Positions 9,711 through 18,299 are shown, counted from the first letter of the stretch. The stretch: DNA of 64,000 nt from Ideonella paludis (GCF_018069865.1 NZ_JAGQDG010000009.1:1-64000), one strand, 5' to 3'. The notes: generated from the sequence alone by a model not told the origin. Made by a program: numbers and translations.

Positions 9711-10973
9711 TCATTGGCGCGACGACCAGCGCCACACTTCGAGTTCGCTCACGGCCGAGGCTTGGTGGCCCCAGGACTGGCGCACAAAGCTCAGCAAGGC
9801 GGCCATGTCGGCATCAGACAAGTCCAGCGGGGGCATGCCATAAGGCTGTGGGTGGGCCTGGGTGGCGGGGGCAAACCCGCCATGGCGCACCACCAGCATC
9901 AGGTTGATGGCCGTGGGCTGAAGCACCGTGGGGTTGCCCGCCAAGGGGGGATAGGCCCCTGCGGCGCCCTGACCTTGCGCGCCGTGACAGTCGGCGCAGT
10001 GGGTGGTGTAGAGGCGCTGGCCTTGGCTGAGGACTGACGCCGGGGCCGCAGCCGCTGGGCTCGCTGCGGGCGGAGCCACTGGCGGCAAGGTTTGCAGGTA
10101 AGCGGCAGCGGCTCGCAGGTCTTCGACCTGCCAGTGCTGCGTGCTGTGCAACACCACCTCAGCCATGGGGCCGCTGGTGCTGCCGCGTGCCGACTGGCCC
10201 GTGCGCAGCAGTTGCACCCACTCCTCGGCGGCCTGCGGCCCAGGGGCCAATGCCAAGGGCGGCGCCCACCAGCCTTCGCCCGGCATGTGGCCACCAATCA
10301 GGCTGTCCGACGGGCCGCCCAAGGCACTGCGGGGCGCGTGGCAAGCGGCGCAGTGGCCCAAGCCGTTCACCAAATAAGACCCACGCTGGACCGGGTCCGT
10401 GCGGGGGGCGGAGGACACCTCCGGCTGCGCCGGGGTGAAGTACAGCAGGCGCCACGCAGCTTGGGCAAGCTGCGTGCCATAAGGAAAGCGCAGCGCGTGC
10501 GGCGGCGGTGTGTACCGCACCGGAGGCTGGCTCATCAGATGCGCGTAGAGCGCGTCACTGTCGGCCCGCGTCAGCTGGGTGAAGGCGGTGAACGGAAAAG
10601 CCGGCAGCAGCAGGCGGCCATCGCGCCCCCGGCCATGGTGCAAGGCCCCCCAAAAGTCTTCGGCACTCCAAGCGCCCAGGCCCGTCTCGGCGTCGGGCGT
10701 GAGGTTGCTGCTGTAGACGGTGCCAAAGGGCGTGACGATAGCTCGCCCACCCGCAAGAGGCACGCCGCCGCGTGCTGTGTGGCAGCCCGCGCAGTTGCCC
10801 AAACGGGCCAGGTAGGCCCCGCGGGCAAGTGTGGCTGCATCTGCAGCCACCGCGGGAGCCGCTGAGCTGCGGCTTGGCCCGCCCCACAGCTCACGCGCCA
10901 GCAGTGCGCCCAGGCCTAGCACGGCTGCCACGCCCAGCGCCGCCGCAAGCTTCAACATCGGCCGGGCTTTCAC
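9711..10973 (-). CDS. Membrane-anchored triheme c-type cytochrome
   Basis: With the GTG start at 10973 the protein has 420 residues: one hydrophobic anchor (about 6-27) and three heme sites, CAGCH (Cys61), CAACH (Cys208) and CADCH (Cys326). Three tandem cytochrome c domains of this spacing are typical of cytochrome subunits of alcohol, aldehyde or gluconate dehydrogenases, which pass electrons to ubiquinone or an oxidase. No catalytic subunit lies nearby. The GTG overlaps the stop of the upstream cytochrome gene (GTGA) and is preceded by GGAG five bases away, so the two are translationally coupled. The partner dehydrogenase is unknown. Confidence 0.85.
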   Translation of the reverse strand: MKARPMLKLAAALGVAAVLGLGALLARELWGGPSRSSAAPAVAADAATLARGAYLARLGNCAGCHTARGGVPLAGGRAIVTPFGTVYSSNLTPDAETGLGAWSAEDFWGALHHGRGRDGRLLLPAFPFTAFTQLTRADSDALYAHLMSQPPVRYTPPPHALRFPYGTQLAQAAWRLLYFTPAQPEVSSAPRTDPVQRGSYLVNGLGHCAACHAPRSALGGPSDSLIGGHMPGEGWWAPPLALAPGPQAAEEWVQLLRTGQSARGSTSGPMAEVVLHSTQHWQVEDLRAAAAYLQTLPPVAPPAASPAAAAPASVLSQGQRLYTTHCADCHGAQGQGAAGAYPPLAGNPTVLQPTAINLMLVVRHGGFAPATQAHPQPYGMPPLDLSDADMAALLSFVRQSWGHQASAVSELEVWRWSSRQ

Positions 10974-11674
10974 TTCAGCTCCGTGCTGCCGCAGCGCTGC
11001 GGCAAGGGCGCAGGCAGGCTGGCCGCAGGCTTGGCAGAGACAGGCACCGGCTGCGCAGTCAGCCATGCGGCAATGGCCGCAATCTCTTCCGTCTGCAAGG
11101 GCCGGACGATATGGGCCATGCAATCCGGCTCACGGGCGCGGCGCGTGCCGGCCCGCCAGGCCCCCAACTGCCCCACCACATAGTCTTGCGGCAAGCCCAG
11201 CAGCCCTGGGATGGCCGGCGCCACCCCCATCAAGGCGCTGCCGTGGCAGGCCACGCAGGCCGGCAGTTGGCGGCTTGGGTCGCCCTGCTGCACCAGGCGT
11301 TGGCCCGTCTGCAGTGCGGCGGGGGTGGCGGGGCGCTGGGCCACGGGCAGATAAGCCACCTCCAGGCTGGCAAAGTGGCCCGCCAGGGTGCGCAGATAGT
11401 CGTCGGTCAAGGGCGTCAGCAATCGGGCCATCGCCTCATGCGGGCGTCGCCCCTCTCTGAAGGCCAACAGTTGTTGGTAGAGGTAGGCCTCGGGCTTGCC
11501 GGCAATGCGTGGCACATAGCCCTGGGGCGACGAGCGCCCCTGCGGCCCATGGCAGCCGGTACAGGCCAAGGCGCGTTGGGCCAGGGTGTCGGGCACGCGC
11601 AATGGGGCCGTGGGCTCAGCAGCAGTGCTGGCCACCGCCCATACGAGCAGCCCAACAGCCCACCAGCGCTGCAC
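10970..11674 (-). CDS. Exported diheme c-type cytochrome (c4-like)
   Basis: 234 residues from a GTG one base after the trpS stop. Residues 1-19 form a signal peptide (hydrophobic GLLVWAVAS, then AA). Two heme sites follow, CTGCH (Cys38) and CVACH (Cys140), each in a roughly 100-residue cytochrome c domain, as in the cytochrome c4 family. It should work in the periplasm as an electron carrier. The gene lies between trpS and the triheme cytochrome gene and overlaps the latter by four bases. A longer in-frame reading runs through the end of trpS, but that part is arginine/proline-rich out-of-frame sequence and is rejected. Confidence 0.85.
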   Translation of the reverse strand: MQRWWAVGLLVWAVASTAAEPTAPLRVPDTLAQRALACTGCHGPQGRSSPQGYVPRIAGKPEAYLYQQLLAFREGRRPHEAMARLLTPLTDDYLRTLAGHFASLEVAYLPVAQRPATPAALQTGQRLVQQGDPSRQLPACVACHGSALMGVAPAIPGLLGLPQDYVVGQLGAWRAGTRRAREPDCMAHIVRPLQTEEIAAIAAWLTAQPVPVSAKPAASLPAPLPQRCGSTELK

Positions 11675-11675
11675 C

Positions 11676-12992
11676 TTAAGCGGCCTCTTGGGCGTCGGCC
11701 AGCAAGGCGGCCAAAGCAGCGTGCACCTCGGCCTCGGCCACGCCCTCGCCCCGCTGCACCGGCGCCGATGCCAGCGCTGCCGCCCCTTCGGTCTTGAGCT
11801 TCTTGACCCACTCGCCGGCGTCCCGGCCACCGGCAAAGGCCAGGCTTTGCAGCAGGACGCGGCCGTCATGGGCACTGAGCTTGAAGTAGAACTGGCCGTC
11901 GGCCTCGCGGTATTGCTTGAACACCGGCAGTTGCGCCCGGGCCTTGGCCACGGGTGCTGCGGCCTGGGCCAGCGGCTGGAAGCGCCGCAAGCCGACGGCA
12001 TGACGCAACTGAGCCAGCAGCGGCCCCGCAATGGCCCGCGCCTTGGCGGCGCCCTTTTGAAGAATGGCTTCAATGTCTTCAGGGCGCGCCATCAGCGCGT
12101 CGTAGCGCTCGCGCATGGGGCCGATCTGGCCATTGATCTGCTCAAACAAGCGCTGCTTGGCCTCGCCCCAGGCCAGGCCTGCACGCAACTCGGCGCGGAA
12201 GGCCGCACGCTGCTCGGGCGTGGCGAAGGCATCAAAAATCTGGATCAGCGCCGTGCCCTCGGGCTCCTTGGGCTCGCCCGGCAGCTTGCTGTCGGTGACG
12301 ATGCGGGCAATCGCGTCGCGCAGCGCCTTCTCGCCGCCTTCAAACAGCGGGATGACGTTGTCATAGCTCTTGCTCATCTTGCGGCCGTCCAAGCCCGGCA
12401 GCAGCTCCATCTCGGCGTCGATCTGGGCTTCAGGCAGCACGAAGAAGTCTTTGCCTTGCCCGAAGAGATGGTTGAAGCGCTGAGCCACGTCGCGCGTCAT
12501 CTCGATGTGTTGCGCCTGGTCCTTGCCCACCGGCACGATGTGGGCGTTGAACATCAAGATGTCCGCTGCCATCAGGATGGGATAGCTGTAGAGGCCCATG
12601 GTGATGCCGGCATCTGGGTCTTCACCCGCTGCCACATTGGCATCCACCGCGCCCTTGTAGGCATGGGCCCGGTTCATCTGGCCCTTGGAGGTCACACAGG
12701 TCAGCAGCCAGGTCAGCTCTGGGATCTCGAGGATGTCGCTCTGGCGATAGAACACCGCACGCTCGGTGTCCAGCCCAGCGGCGATCCAGGTGGCGGCGAT
12801 CTGCAGGCGCGAGGCTTCAATGCGGGCCGGGTCGTCGCACTTGATCAGCGCGTGGTAGTCGGCCATGAAGAAGAAGCTCTCCATGTCCGGCCTTTGGCTG
12901 GCTGAAATGGCGGGCCGCAAAGCGCCCACATAGTTGCCCAGGTGCAAAGTGCCGGTGGTGGTGATGCCAGTGAGAACGCGTTGAGTGGCCAT
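11676..12992 (-). CDS. trpS: Tryptophan--tRNA ligase
   Basis: 438 residues. Class I aminoacyl-tRNA synthetase signatures are present: the HIGH-type motif as HLGN near residue 17 and a perfect KMSKS followed by YDN. It charges tRNA-Trp in the cytoplasm. The protein is about 100 residues longer than the shortest bacterial TrpS. The extra C-terminal part (from about residue 345) contains an FYFKLSAHDGRVLLQS segment resembling the DUF1508/YegP fold, an extension I recall from beta-proteobacterial TrpS. The two cytochrome genes follow directly, which suggests read-through transcription without an obvious functional link. Confidence 0.95.
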   Translation of the reverse strand: MATQRVLTGITTTGTLHLGNYVGALRPAISASQRPDMESFFFMADYHALIKCDDPARIEASRLQIAATWIAAGLDTERAVFYRQSDILEIPELTWLLTCVTSKGQMNRAHAYKGAVDANVAAGEDPDAGITMGLYSYPILMAADILMFNAHIVPVGKDQAQHIEMTRDVAQRFNHLFGQGKDFFVLPEAQIDAEMELLPGLDGRKMSKSYDNVIPLFEGGEKALRDAIARIVTDSKLPGEPKEPEGTALIQIFDAFATPEQRAAFRAELRAGLAWGEAKQRLFEQINGQIGPMRERYDALMARPEDIEAILQKGAAKARAIAGPLLAQLRHAVGLRRFQPLAQAAAPVAKARAQLPVFKQYREADGQFYFKLSAHDGRVLLQSLAFAGGRDAGEWVKKLKTEGAAALASAPVQRGEGVAEAEVHAALAALLADAQEAA

Positions 12993-13069
12993 GGGGCTGT
13001 GAAATGCTTGGAAGGTCAGAGCGCTGGATTGTCACCCAGCGCACCGTACTTGCACGCAAGACCCAGTGC

Positions 13070-13714
13070 TCAACGCCGTGCTCGAAGCGCCTGCAACACC
13101 GCCCGGATCTCATCGCTGGGCCGCTGTGGCTCCTTCCAGTAGGCCGAGCAATCCGACTTGCGGGCCAGCAAGCCCATCTCCACCAGCTCACGCCGGGGCG
13201 TCACATGGTCGCCATAGGTGGTCCAGGCCTTCAGGATGTCATTGACCTCGCGCTCGGTGTAGGTGCGGCCGCTGTCAAAGCGCAGCCACAGACCCCACAT
13301 GGCAATGCGCTGCACGCTGAACTTGTGCGGCCAGCGCGCCAGGCGGCCCAGTTCGTCAAACTGCGTCAGTGCTTTGGCCGCACTGGCGGACAGGGGCGGG
13401 GTGCCGGGCTCCACCGAGGCTGGCGCAGGCGCTTTCGGCGCAGACGGGGCCCGCATCACGGGCGCAGGGCTCGGTTGGGCCTTCAGGGCTTGGTAGTTGC
13501 GGTGGCCCGCTGCACGGGCCAGCATGTTCAGCAGCGCGAGGTGGCTGGGCACCACTTGGTTGGCCGTCGCCCCTTGGGCTTCAGCGTACGTGGCCAATTG
13601 GCTGCGCAGCGCCTTGGCCAGGGCCGACGCATCAGCCGTCTGCAGCGCCACGGTTTGGCGGCTGCGAGTCGATGAGGAGGAGGAGGAGGAAGAAGATTCA
13701 GAAGAAGTCGCCAT
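13070..13714 (-). CDS. DUF2087-domain protein with poly-serine N-terminus
   Basis: 214 residues from an ATG with GGAG nine bases upstream. The N-terminus has a run of nine serines encoded by a TCC-rich microsatellite (13674-13700). A Pro/Ala linker leads to a C-terminal domain with RLARWPHKF, GRTYTEREVNDIL and RRELVEMGLLARKSD, matching the DUF2087 family, a winged-helix-like domain often placed in transcriptional regulators. Target and function are unknown. A further in-frame ATG lies 51 bases upstream but lacks support. Confidence 0.8.
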   Translation of the reverse strand: MATSSESSSSSSSSSTRSRQTVALQTADASALAKALRSQLATYAEAQGATANQVVPSHLALLNMLARAAGHRNYQALKAQPSPAPVMRAPSAPKAPAPASVEPGTPPLSASAAKALTQFDELGRLARWPHKFSVQRIAMWGLWLRFDSGRTYTEREVNDILKAWTTYGDHVTPRRELVEMGLLARKSDCSAYWKEPQRPSDEIRAVLQALRARR

Positions 13715-13921
13715 GACATCACACTCCGGGCGCGAAACGCGAAGGGCCGATGACGCTAGGCACATCGGTCAGGCTGGGATCGCCGACTTGCAGCCGCGTT
13801 TCACGCTCTGGGCAGAGGGATGAAAGATGCGGATGAATCTCTTGGGAGAACTGAGGCAGGTTTAGCTCGTGAACCAAAGGTCACGCGGCGATGCCTGGGT
13901 GAACTGCCGACCGGGGCCGCA

Positions 13922-14380
13922 TCATACACGCAGGGTGTAGTAGCGAAAGGTCTCATCCAACCGCCACCCCAGCGACTCATAAAGCGCCTGCGCCCGCGTG
14001 TTGGTGTGGGCGGTGGAGAGGTCCAGCCGCACCGCACCCAGGTGGGCTGCGGCCTCGCGCGCTGCTTGCATCAGCGCCTTGCCCACGCCGCCGCGCCGGG
14101 CATCGGGGCTCACAAACAGGTCATAGAGCATGGCCGTGCAGGCCATCTCCACGGAGCACCAGGTGGGGTAGAGCTGCACAAAGCCCAGCACGGGGCCAAC
14201 GCCGCCCACCTGTGCCACGTAAATCACCGACTCAGCCTGCGTCATGCGGGCTTGCAGAAACGCTTGCGCTGCGGGCACATCCGAGGCTTGCTCGTAGAAC
14301 TGGCGGTAGGCGTCGAACAAGAGCGCGAGCTCGGGCAGGTCGGCCAGAAGGGCCGGTCGGGTGGTGAGGGCGGTGTTCAT
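13922..14380 (-). CDS. GNAT-family N-acetyltransferase (copy 1)
   Basis: 152 residues, the usual length of a single GNAT domain. The acetyl-CoA-binding motif appears as DARRGGVGKALM (the R/Q-x-x-G-x-G/A signature), preceded by the motif A strand LYDLFVSP. The C-terminal ALYESLGWRLDETFRYYTL is the common end of this family. The substrate cannot be told. It is a duplicate of the gene at 14601-15059. Its ATG sits one base after the stop of a 20-codon relic, so coupling inherited from the original arrangement may remain. Confidence 0.88.
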   Translation of the reverse strand: MNTALTTRPALLADLPELALLFDAYRQFYEQASDVPAAQAFLQARMTQAESVIYVAQVGGVGPVLGFVQLYPTWCSVEMACTAMLYDLFVSPDARRGGVGKALMQAAREAAAHLGAVRLDLSTAHTNTRAQALYESLGWRLDETFRYYTLRV

Positions 14381-14381
14381 G

Positions 14382-14444
14382 TCAGCGCGCTTTGTGGTCC
14401 CAGTGGAAGTGGTGCAACAGGCGGTACAAAACGGGGATGAACAT
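14382..14444 (-). pseudogene. 3' relic of the channel-like gene
   Basis: Reads MFIPVLYRLLHHFHWDHKAR then stop. This is nearly the same as the C-terminal end of the channel-like protein at 15061-15408 (FTPVLHRLLHHFHWDDKAR). It marks the edge of the 679-bp duplication and still forms a small open frame ending one base before the GNAT start. Confidence 0.8.
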
Positions 14445-14600
14445 CGGTCAGGCGGGGATCGCCGACTTGCAGCCGCGCTTCACGCTCAAGGCCAAGGGGC
14501 AAAAAATGCGGATGAATCTGTGGCGGGAACTGAGACAGGTCCGACCCGTGAGCCTCAGGTCACGCGACGAGGTCTGGATGAGCCGCAAACCGGGACCGGA

Positions 14601-15059
14601 TCAAACGTACAAGGAGTAGTAGCGCAAGGTCGTGTCCAACTCCCACCCCAGCGACTCATACAGCGCCTGGGCCTCGGTGTTGGTGTGGGCGGTAAAGAGA
14701 TCCATCATGACGGCGCCCATCTGCGTCGCCTCCTCTCGTGCGGCCAGCATCAGCACCCTGCCGACACCGCATCGCCGAGCATTGGGGCTGACATACAGGT
14801 CATTCAGCATGGCCGTGCGAGCCATTCTTCCGAAGCACCACGTCGGACAGATCAAGGCAAAGCCCAGCAATGCACCTTGGCCCTCGCGCTGCGCCACACA
14901 GATGCGTGCCTCACCGCTTGCCACTCGTGCTTCCAAAAAAGCCCGTACAGCGGGCACGTCTGAGGGCAGCTCATGGAACTGGCGGTGGGCGTCAAACAGG
15001 CCCGCCAACTCGGGCAGATCTGCCCCAGTGGCCAATCGGGTGGTGAGGGCGGTGTTCAT
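14601..15059 (-). CDS. GNAT-family N-acetyltransferase (copy 2)
   Basis: 152 residues, with NARRCGVGRVLM as the acetyl-CoA-binding motif and the same LYESLGWELDTTLRYYSL end as copy 1. The ATG is one base after the stop of the channel-like gene, so this is the copy in the original context. The proteins differ most in the middle (about residues 45-75), which could reflect a changed substrate (inference). Confidence 0.88.
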   Translation of the reverse strand: MNTALTTRLATGADLPELAGLFDAHRQFHELPSDVPAVRAFLEARVASGEARICVAQREGQGALLGFALICPTWCFGRMARTAMLNDLYVSPNARRCGVGRVLMLAAREEATQMGAVMMDLFTAHTNTEAQALYESLGWELDTTLRYYSLYV

Positions 15060-15060
15060 G

Positions 15061-15408
15061 TCAGCGGGCTTTGTCGTCCCAGTGGAAGTGGTGCAGCAGG
15101 CGGTGCAACACCGGGGTGAACATCATGGCGGCGGTAACGATGAACACCAAGCCGGCATACAGCGCATAGCAGCCGGCAAAGATCTTGCCGCCCACGGTTT
15201 GCGGCGGGTTCACTGGGCCCATGCCGCCCAGCAGCATGGCAGCGTTCAAAAAGGCATCGACCAGGCTCAAGTGCTCAAAAACCATGTAGCCCGCCATGCC
15301 CAGCAGCAAGGAGCACATCAACAAGGCCAGCACCCAAGCGGCTTGGCCCAACAAACGGCGATGAAACTCCGGTCGCGTCAGCGGCCGGGCGGAGCGTGGT
15401 TCATACAT
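15061..15408 (-). CDS. Small two-helix, ion-channel-like membrane protein
   Basis: 115 residues from the ATG at 15408 (an ATG at 15441 is also possible). Two hydrophobic helices (about 24-45 and 77-98) flank a short re-entrant-like segment with LLGGMGPVNPPQT. The layout resembles the two-helix pore unit of potassium channels (Ion_trans_2). The selectivity-filter signature TVGYG is absent, with GGMGP in its place. It could be a divergent channel or an unrelated membrane protein. It is followed one base later by the GNAT gene. Confidence 0.65.
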   Translation of the reverse strand: MYEPRSARPLTRPEFHRRLLGQAAWVLALLMCSLLLGMAGYMVFEHLSLVDAFLNAAMLLGGMGPVNPPQTVGGKIFAGCYALYAGLVFIVTAAMMFTPVLHRLLHHFHWDDKAR

Positions 15409-15506
15409 GACGGTCGGGTTCAGGACGGCGCAAAGCTGCATTGTGCGGCGACACAGCGGGCTTTTGGTGCTGAGCAGGAGGGATGGCCCCTACACTGCGC
15501 AGCACC

Positions 15507-16391
15507 ATGTCCACCACCGCCCCTGACCTGCCCCTGTGGCCTTGCCTTCACTCAGCCCGCCATGCCTTGAACCCGCGCCGGGCCGTGATGCTTCAAGGCC
15601 CGTCGGCCGAGGTCGCCATCGGCAGTGTGGCCGAGGCGCACCTTGCCGCCTTGGCGGCATGGCCCGAATGGGTCCAGATCAGTGCGGACGCCGTGCGGCT
15701 GAGGCTGGGCGACAGCCACGACGCCGTCTCTGCGAGCTGGGCCACCCTCAACGCCGCGCTGCGCGCCCAAGGCTTGATCCTGGCCTGGCGCGATGAGCCC
15801 TACGGCGTGTGGGATGAGCATGGGGTCAGCCACGCCACCATTGAGCGGGCCGCCTCACGCTTTTGGGGCACGCTGACCTTGGGCGCTCATTGCAATGGTT
15901 ATGTGGCCGACGACCATGGCCGCCCGACCCACATTTGGGTGGCGAAGCGGGCTCTGAACAAACCCACCGACCCCGGCATGCTGGACAACTTGATCGGCGG
16001 TGGCGTGCCCTTGGGTCAAAGCCCCTGGGAGGCGCTGCAGCGCGAAGCCTTTGAAGAAGCCGGTCTGGCCCCCGACGAGATCGCGCAAGCCACACCGGGC
16101 AGCGTGATTGAATTGCACTGCGACATCCCCGAAGGCTTGCAGCGCGAACACCTGCATGTGTTTGACCTGCACTTAGCCCAAGGCCGAAGCCCTGTGAATC
16201 AAGACGGCGAAGTGGCCTGGCATCAATGCTGGCCGGTGGCCGACGCTTTGGCCGCCGCCGCCCAGGGCCAGATGACGGTGGATGCCGCCTTGGCGACGCT
16301 GGACTTTGCGGTGCGCTGGGGTTTGATCACGCCCCAAGACCCTGCTGCTGAGGCACTGAAGCCCCTGCTACAGGCCCAGAAGCCTGCTTGA
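15507..16391 (+). CDS. Nudix hydrolase with DUF4743-type N-terminus
   Basis: 294 residues. The C-terminal half has a clear Nudix box: GGGVPLGQSPWEALQREAFEEAGL (quoted in parts: GGGVPLGQ, REAFEEAGL), which binds divalent metal and cleaves nucleoside-diphosphate-linked compounds. The N-terminal half matches the DUF4743 region found in thiamine-pyrophosphokinase-like plant and bacterial Nudix proteins. The substrate is unknown; thiamine-phosphate derivatives are a reasonable guess for the family. An in-frame ATG at 15483 is only one base from an AGGAGG run, too close for normal initiation, so 15507 is preferred without certainty. Confidence 0.85.
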   Translation: MSTTAPDLPLWPCLHSARHALNPRRAVMLQGPSAEVAIGSVAEAHLAALAAWPEWVQISADAVRLRLGDSHDAVSASWATLNAALRAQGLILAWRDEPYGVWDEHGVSHATIERAASRFWGTLTLGAHCNGYVADDHGRPTHIWVAKRALNKPTDPGMLDNLIGGGVPLGQSPWEALQREAFEEAGLAPDEIAQATPGSVIELHCDIPEGLQREHLHVFDLHLAQGRSPVNQDGEVAWHQCWPVADALAAAAQGQMTVDAALATLDFAVRWGLITPQDPAAEALKPLLQAQKPA

Positions 16392-16517
16392 AGGCCCCAT
16401 CCGCTGTTCAAGCCGACTGAAGGCTGACTTGCAAGGGCGTGAACGCCCGCCGCGCTGTGCTTAGCGACACTGCCAAGCATTGAACAACGATTGGCGGCCC
16501 TTGGGCTTGCGCACCTT

Positions 16518-17066
16518 ATGACCCCTGTTCCTTTGCATCCAGAAGCCCGCTACAGCGGTGTGGCCATGGCGTTTCATTGGCTGCTGGCCGTGATGATTGT
16601 GGTGGCGTTTTGCGTCGGCGTGTACATGCACGAGCTGCCCATGTCGCCCGACAAGCTCAAGCTCTACAGCTATCACAAGTGGGCCGGTGTGATCATCTTG
16701 GGCCTCTCAGCCCTGCGCTTGCTCTGGCGCCTGACGCACAAGCCGCCAGCCGACCTGCCCGCCCCCGCCTGGCAGCACAAGGTGGCGCATCTGACGCACG
16801 GCGCGCTGTATGCCCTGTTCTTCATCGTGCCCCTGGTGGGCTGGGCCTATAGCTCGGCGGCGGGCTTCCCGGTGGTGCTGTTTGGCGTGCTCCCTCTGCC
16901 CGACTTTGTGCCCGTGGACAAGGCCTTGGCCGAATTGATCAAGCCCTGGCATGAGCGCACCGCCATGCTGCTGGCTTTGCTGGTGTTGATGCATGTGGGC
17001 GCGGCCCTGAAGCACCACTTCATCGACAAAGACAGCACCCTGGCCCGTATGCGGCCGCAGTTTTGA
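16518..17066 (+). CDS. Cytochrome b561
   Basis: 182 residues with four hydrophobic helices. Histidines in FHWLL, YHKWAG, HLTHG and LMHVGAALKHH are placed as heme ligands of bacterial cytochrome b561 (CybB) proteins. It should transfer electrons from ubiquinol in the inner membrane. The first YceI gene begins 11 bases after its stop and a second YceI gene follows, an arrangement common in proteobacteria. An upstream TTG at 16491 is rejected because the ATG gives the normal family N-terminus. Confidence 0.92.
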   Translation: MTPVPLHPEARYSGVAMAFHWLLAVMIVVAFCVGVYMHELPMSPDKLKLYSYHKWAGVIILGLSALRLLWRLTHKPPADLPAPAWQHKVAHLTHGALYALFFIVPLVGWAYSSAAGFPVVLFGVLPLPDFVPVDKALAELIKPWHERTAMLLALLVLMHVGAALKHHFIDKDSTLARMRPQF

Positions 17067-17077
17067 AAGGACTCTCC

Positions 17078-17641
17078 ATGCTTCGCCCCCTTTCTTTGGC
17101 GCTGGCCGCCAGCCTGCTCTCAGCCCCTGCTGCCTTTGCGCAGCAAAAGGTCAACCCGGCCCAGAGCGAGATCGTCTTCACCTCACGCCAAATGGGCGTG
17201 CCGGTGGATGGCAAGTTCCGCAAGTGGGACGCCCAGATCAGCTTTGACCCCAAGAAGCTGGAAGCCAGCAAGGTCAGCTTCCAGATCGACACTGGCAGCG
17301 CCAGCTTGGGCGTACCCGAGACCGACGCTGAACTGCCCAAGTCCACTTGGTTCAGTGTGGCCAAGTTCCCGCAGGCCAGCTTTGCCTCCAGCGGCATCAA
17401 GGCCCTGGGCGGCGGCAAGTTTGAGGTCAGCGGCAAGCTGATCATCAAGGGCCAAACCCGCGACATCGTGGTACCTGTGGCGCTGAGCCAGGCTGGCGGC
17501 GCCACCACCGCCACCGGCGCCTTCGCCATCAAGCGCCTGGACTTCAAGATTGGTGAAGGCGAATGGGCCGACACCTCCATGGTGGCCAACGATGTGCAGG
17601 TGCGCTTCAAGCTCAGCCTGACGGGCGTGGCGCCACTTTGA
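17078..17641 (+). CDS. YceI-family periplasmic protein (first copy)
   Basis: 187 residues. A signal peptide (LALAASLLSAPAAFA, then QQ) precedes the YceI beta-barrel domain. Family members bind polyisoprenoid or quinone-like lipids in the periplasm. A GAAAGGA ribosome-binding site lies eight bases before the ATG. Together with cytochrome b561 it may handle quinones or redox stress (inference). It is only distantly similar to the next YceI protein. Confidence 0.9.
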   Translation: MLRPLSLALAASLLSAPAAFAQQKVNPAQSEIVFTSRQMGVPVDGKFRKWDAQISFDPKKLEASKVSFQIDTGSASLGVPETDAELPKSTWFSVAKFPQASFASSGIKALGGGKFEVSGKLIIKGQTRDIVVPVALSQAGGATTATGAFAIKRLDFKIGEGEWADTSMVANDVQVRFKLSLTGVAPL

Positions 17642-17682
17642 TTCACTCTTTTCACACCCTCCTTGACTGAAGGACGACTCCC

Positions 17683-18255
17683 ATGAACTTCCGCACTGCT
17701 CTCGTTGCTGCAAGCTTGGCCGCTGCCGGCACCGCCCACGCTCAATCGGCGACCTACGCCATTGACCCCACCCATACTTTTGTGACCTTCGAGACTGCCC
17801 ATTTCGGCACCTCCACCAACCGCGGCCGTTTCGACAAGAAAGAAGGCACGGTGCAGTTCGACCGCGCTGGCAAGAGCGGAAAGGTCGAGCTGACTCTCGA
17901 CATGAACTCGATCAACACCGGCACCGCGCCGTTTGACAAGCATTTGAAGAGCGCCGACTTCTTCAACACCGACGCTCACCCCACGGCCAAGTTTGTGAGT
18001 GACAAGTTTGTCTTCAATGGCGACAAGGTGGCTGAAGTCGCCGGCAGCCTCACCCTGCTGGGCAAAACCAACCCGGTCACCCTGAAGGCCACCAACTTCA
18101 ACTGCTATCAAAGCCCCATGCTCAAGCGCGAAGTGTGCGGCGGCGACTTTGAAGCCACCATCGACCGCTCGCAGTGGGGCGTGGACTACGGCCTGAACTG
18201 GGGCTTCCCCAAGCAGGTTCGCCTGGTCATCCAGGTCGAAGCCGTCAAGCAATAA
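17683..18255 (+). CDS. YceI-family periplasmic protein (second copy)
   Basis: 190 residues. A signal peptide ends at TAHA-QS. The mature part begins YAIDPTHTFVTFE, the classic YceI opening, and contains FNTDAHPTAKFVSD and the SQWGVDYG motif near the end. It is the better match to canonical YceI. It is the last gene of the cytochrome b561 cluster and is followed by a weak terminator hairpin. Confidence 0.93.
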   Translation: MNFRTALVAASLAAAGTAHAQSATYAIDPTHTFVTFETAHFGTSTNRGRFDKKEGTVQFDRAGKSGKVELTLDMNSINTGTAPFDKHLKSADFFNTDAHPTAKFVSDKFVFNGDKVAEVAGSLTLLGKTNPVTLKATNFNCYQSPMLKREVCGGDFEATIDRSQWGVDYGLNWGFPKQVRLVIQVEAVKQ

Positions 18256-18278
18256 GGCCCGCTCTCGCTCGCCCGCCT

Positions 18279-18299
18279 GGCCTCCCTCGGGAGGCCTTT
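18279..18299 (+). terminator. Probable terminator after the yceI pair
   Basis: GGCCTCC pairs with GGGAGGCC and is followed by only three T residues, 24 bases after the stop. Confidence 0.55.

Larger units (their letters stand above)
13762..15119. repeat. 679-bp tandem duplication
   Basis: Unit 1 is about 13762-14440 and unit 2 about 14441-15119. Both begin at an ACATCGGTCAGG sequence and keep an exact 679-base offset at both ends. Each unit holds a GNAT gene, about 160 bases downstream of it, and the last about 60 bases of the channel-like gene. The proteins are roughly 60% identical by eye, so the event is old. Confidence 0.88.

Noticed and set aside
11675-12073. N-terminal extension of the diheme cytochrome frame to 12073
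   Set aside because: The extension overlaps trpS codons in another frame, is Arg/Pro-rich and would hide the signal peptide.
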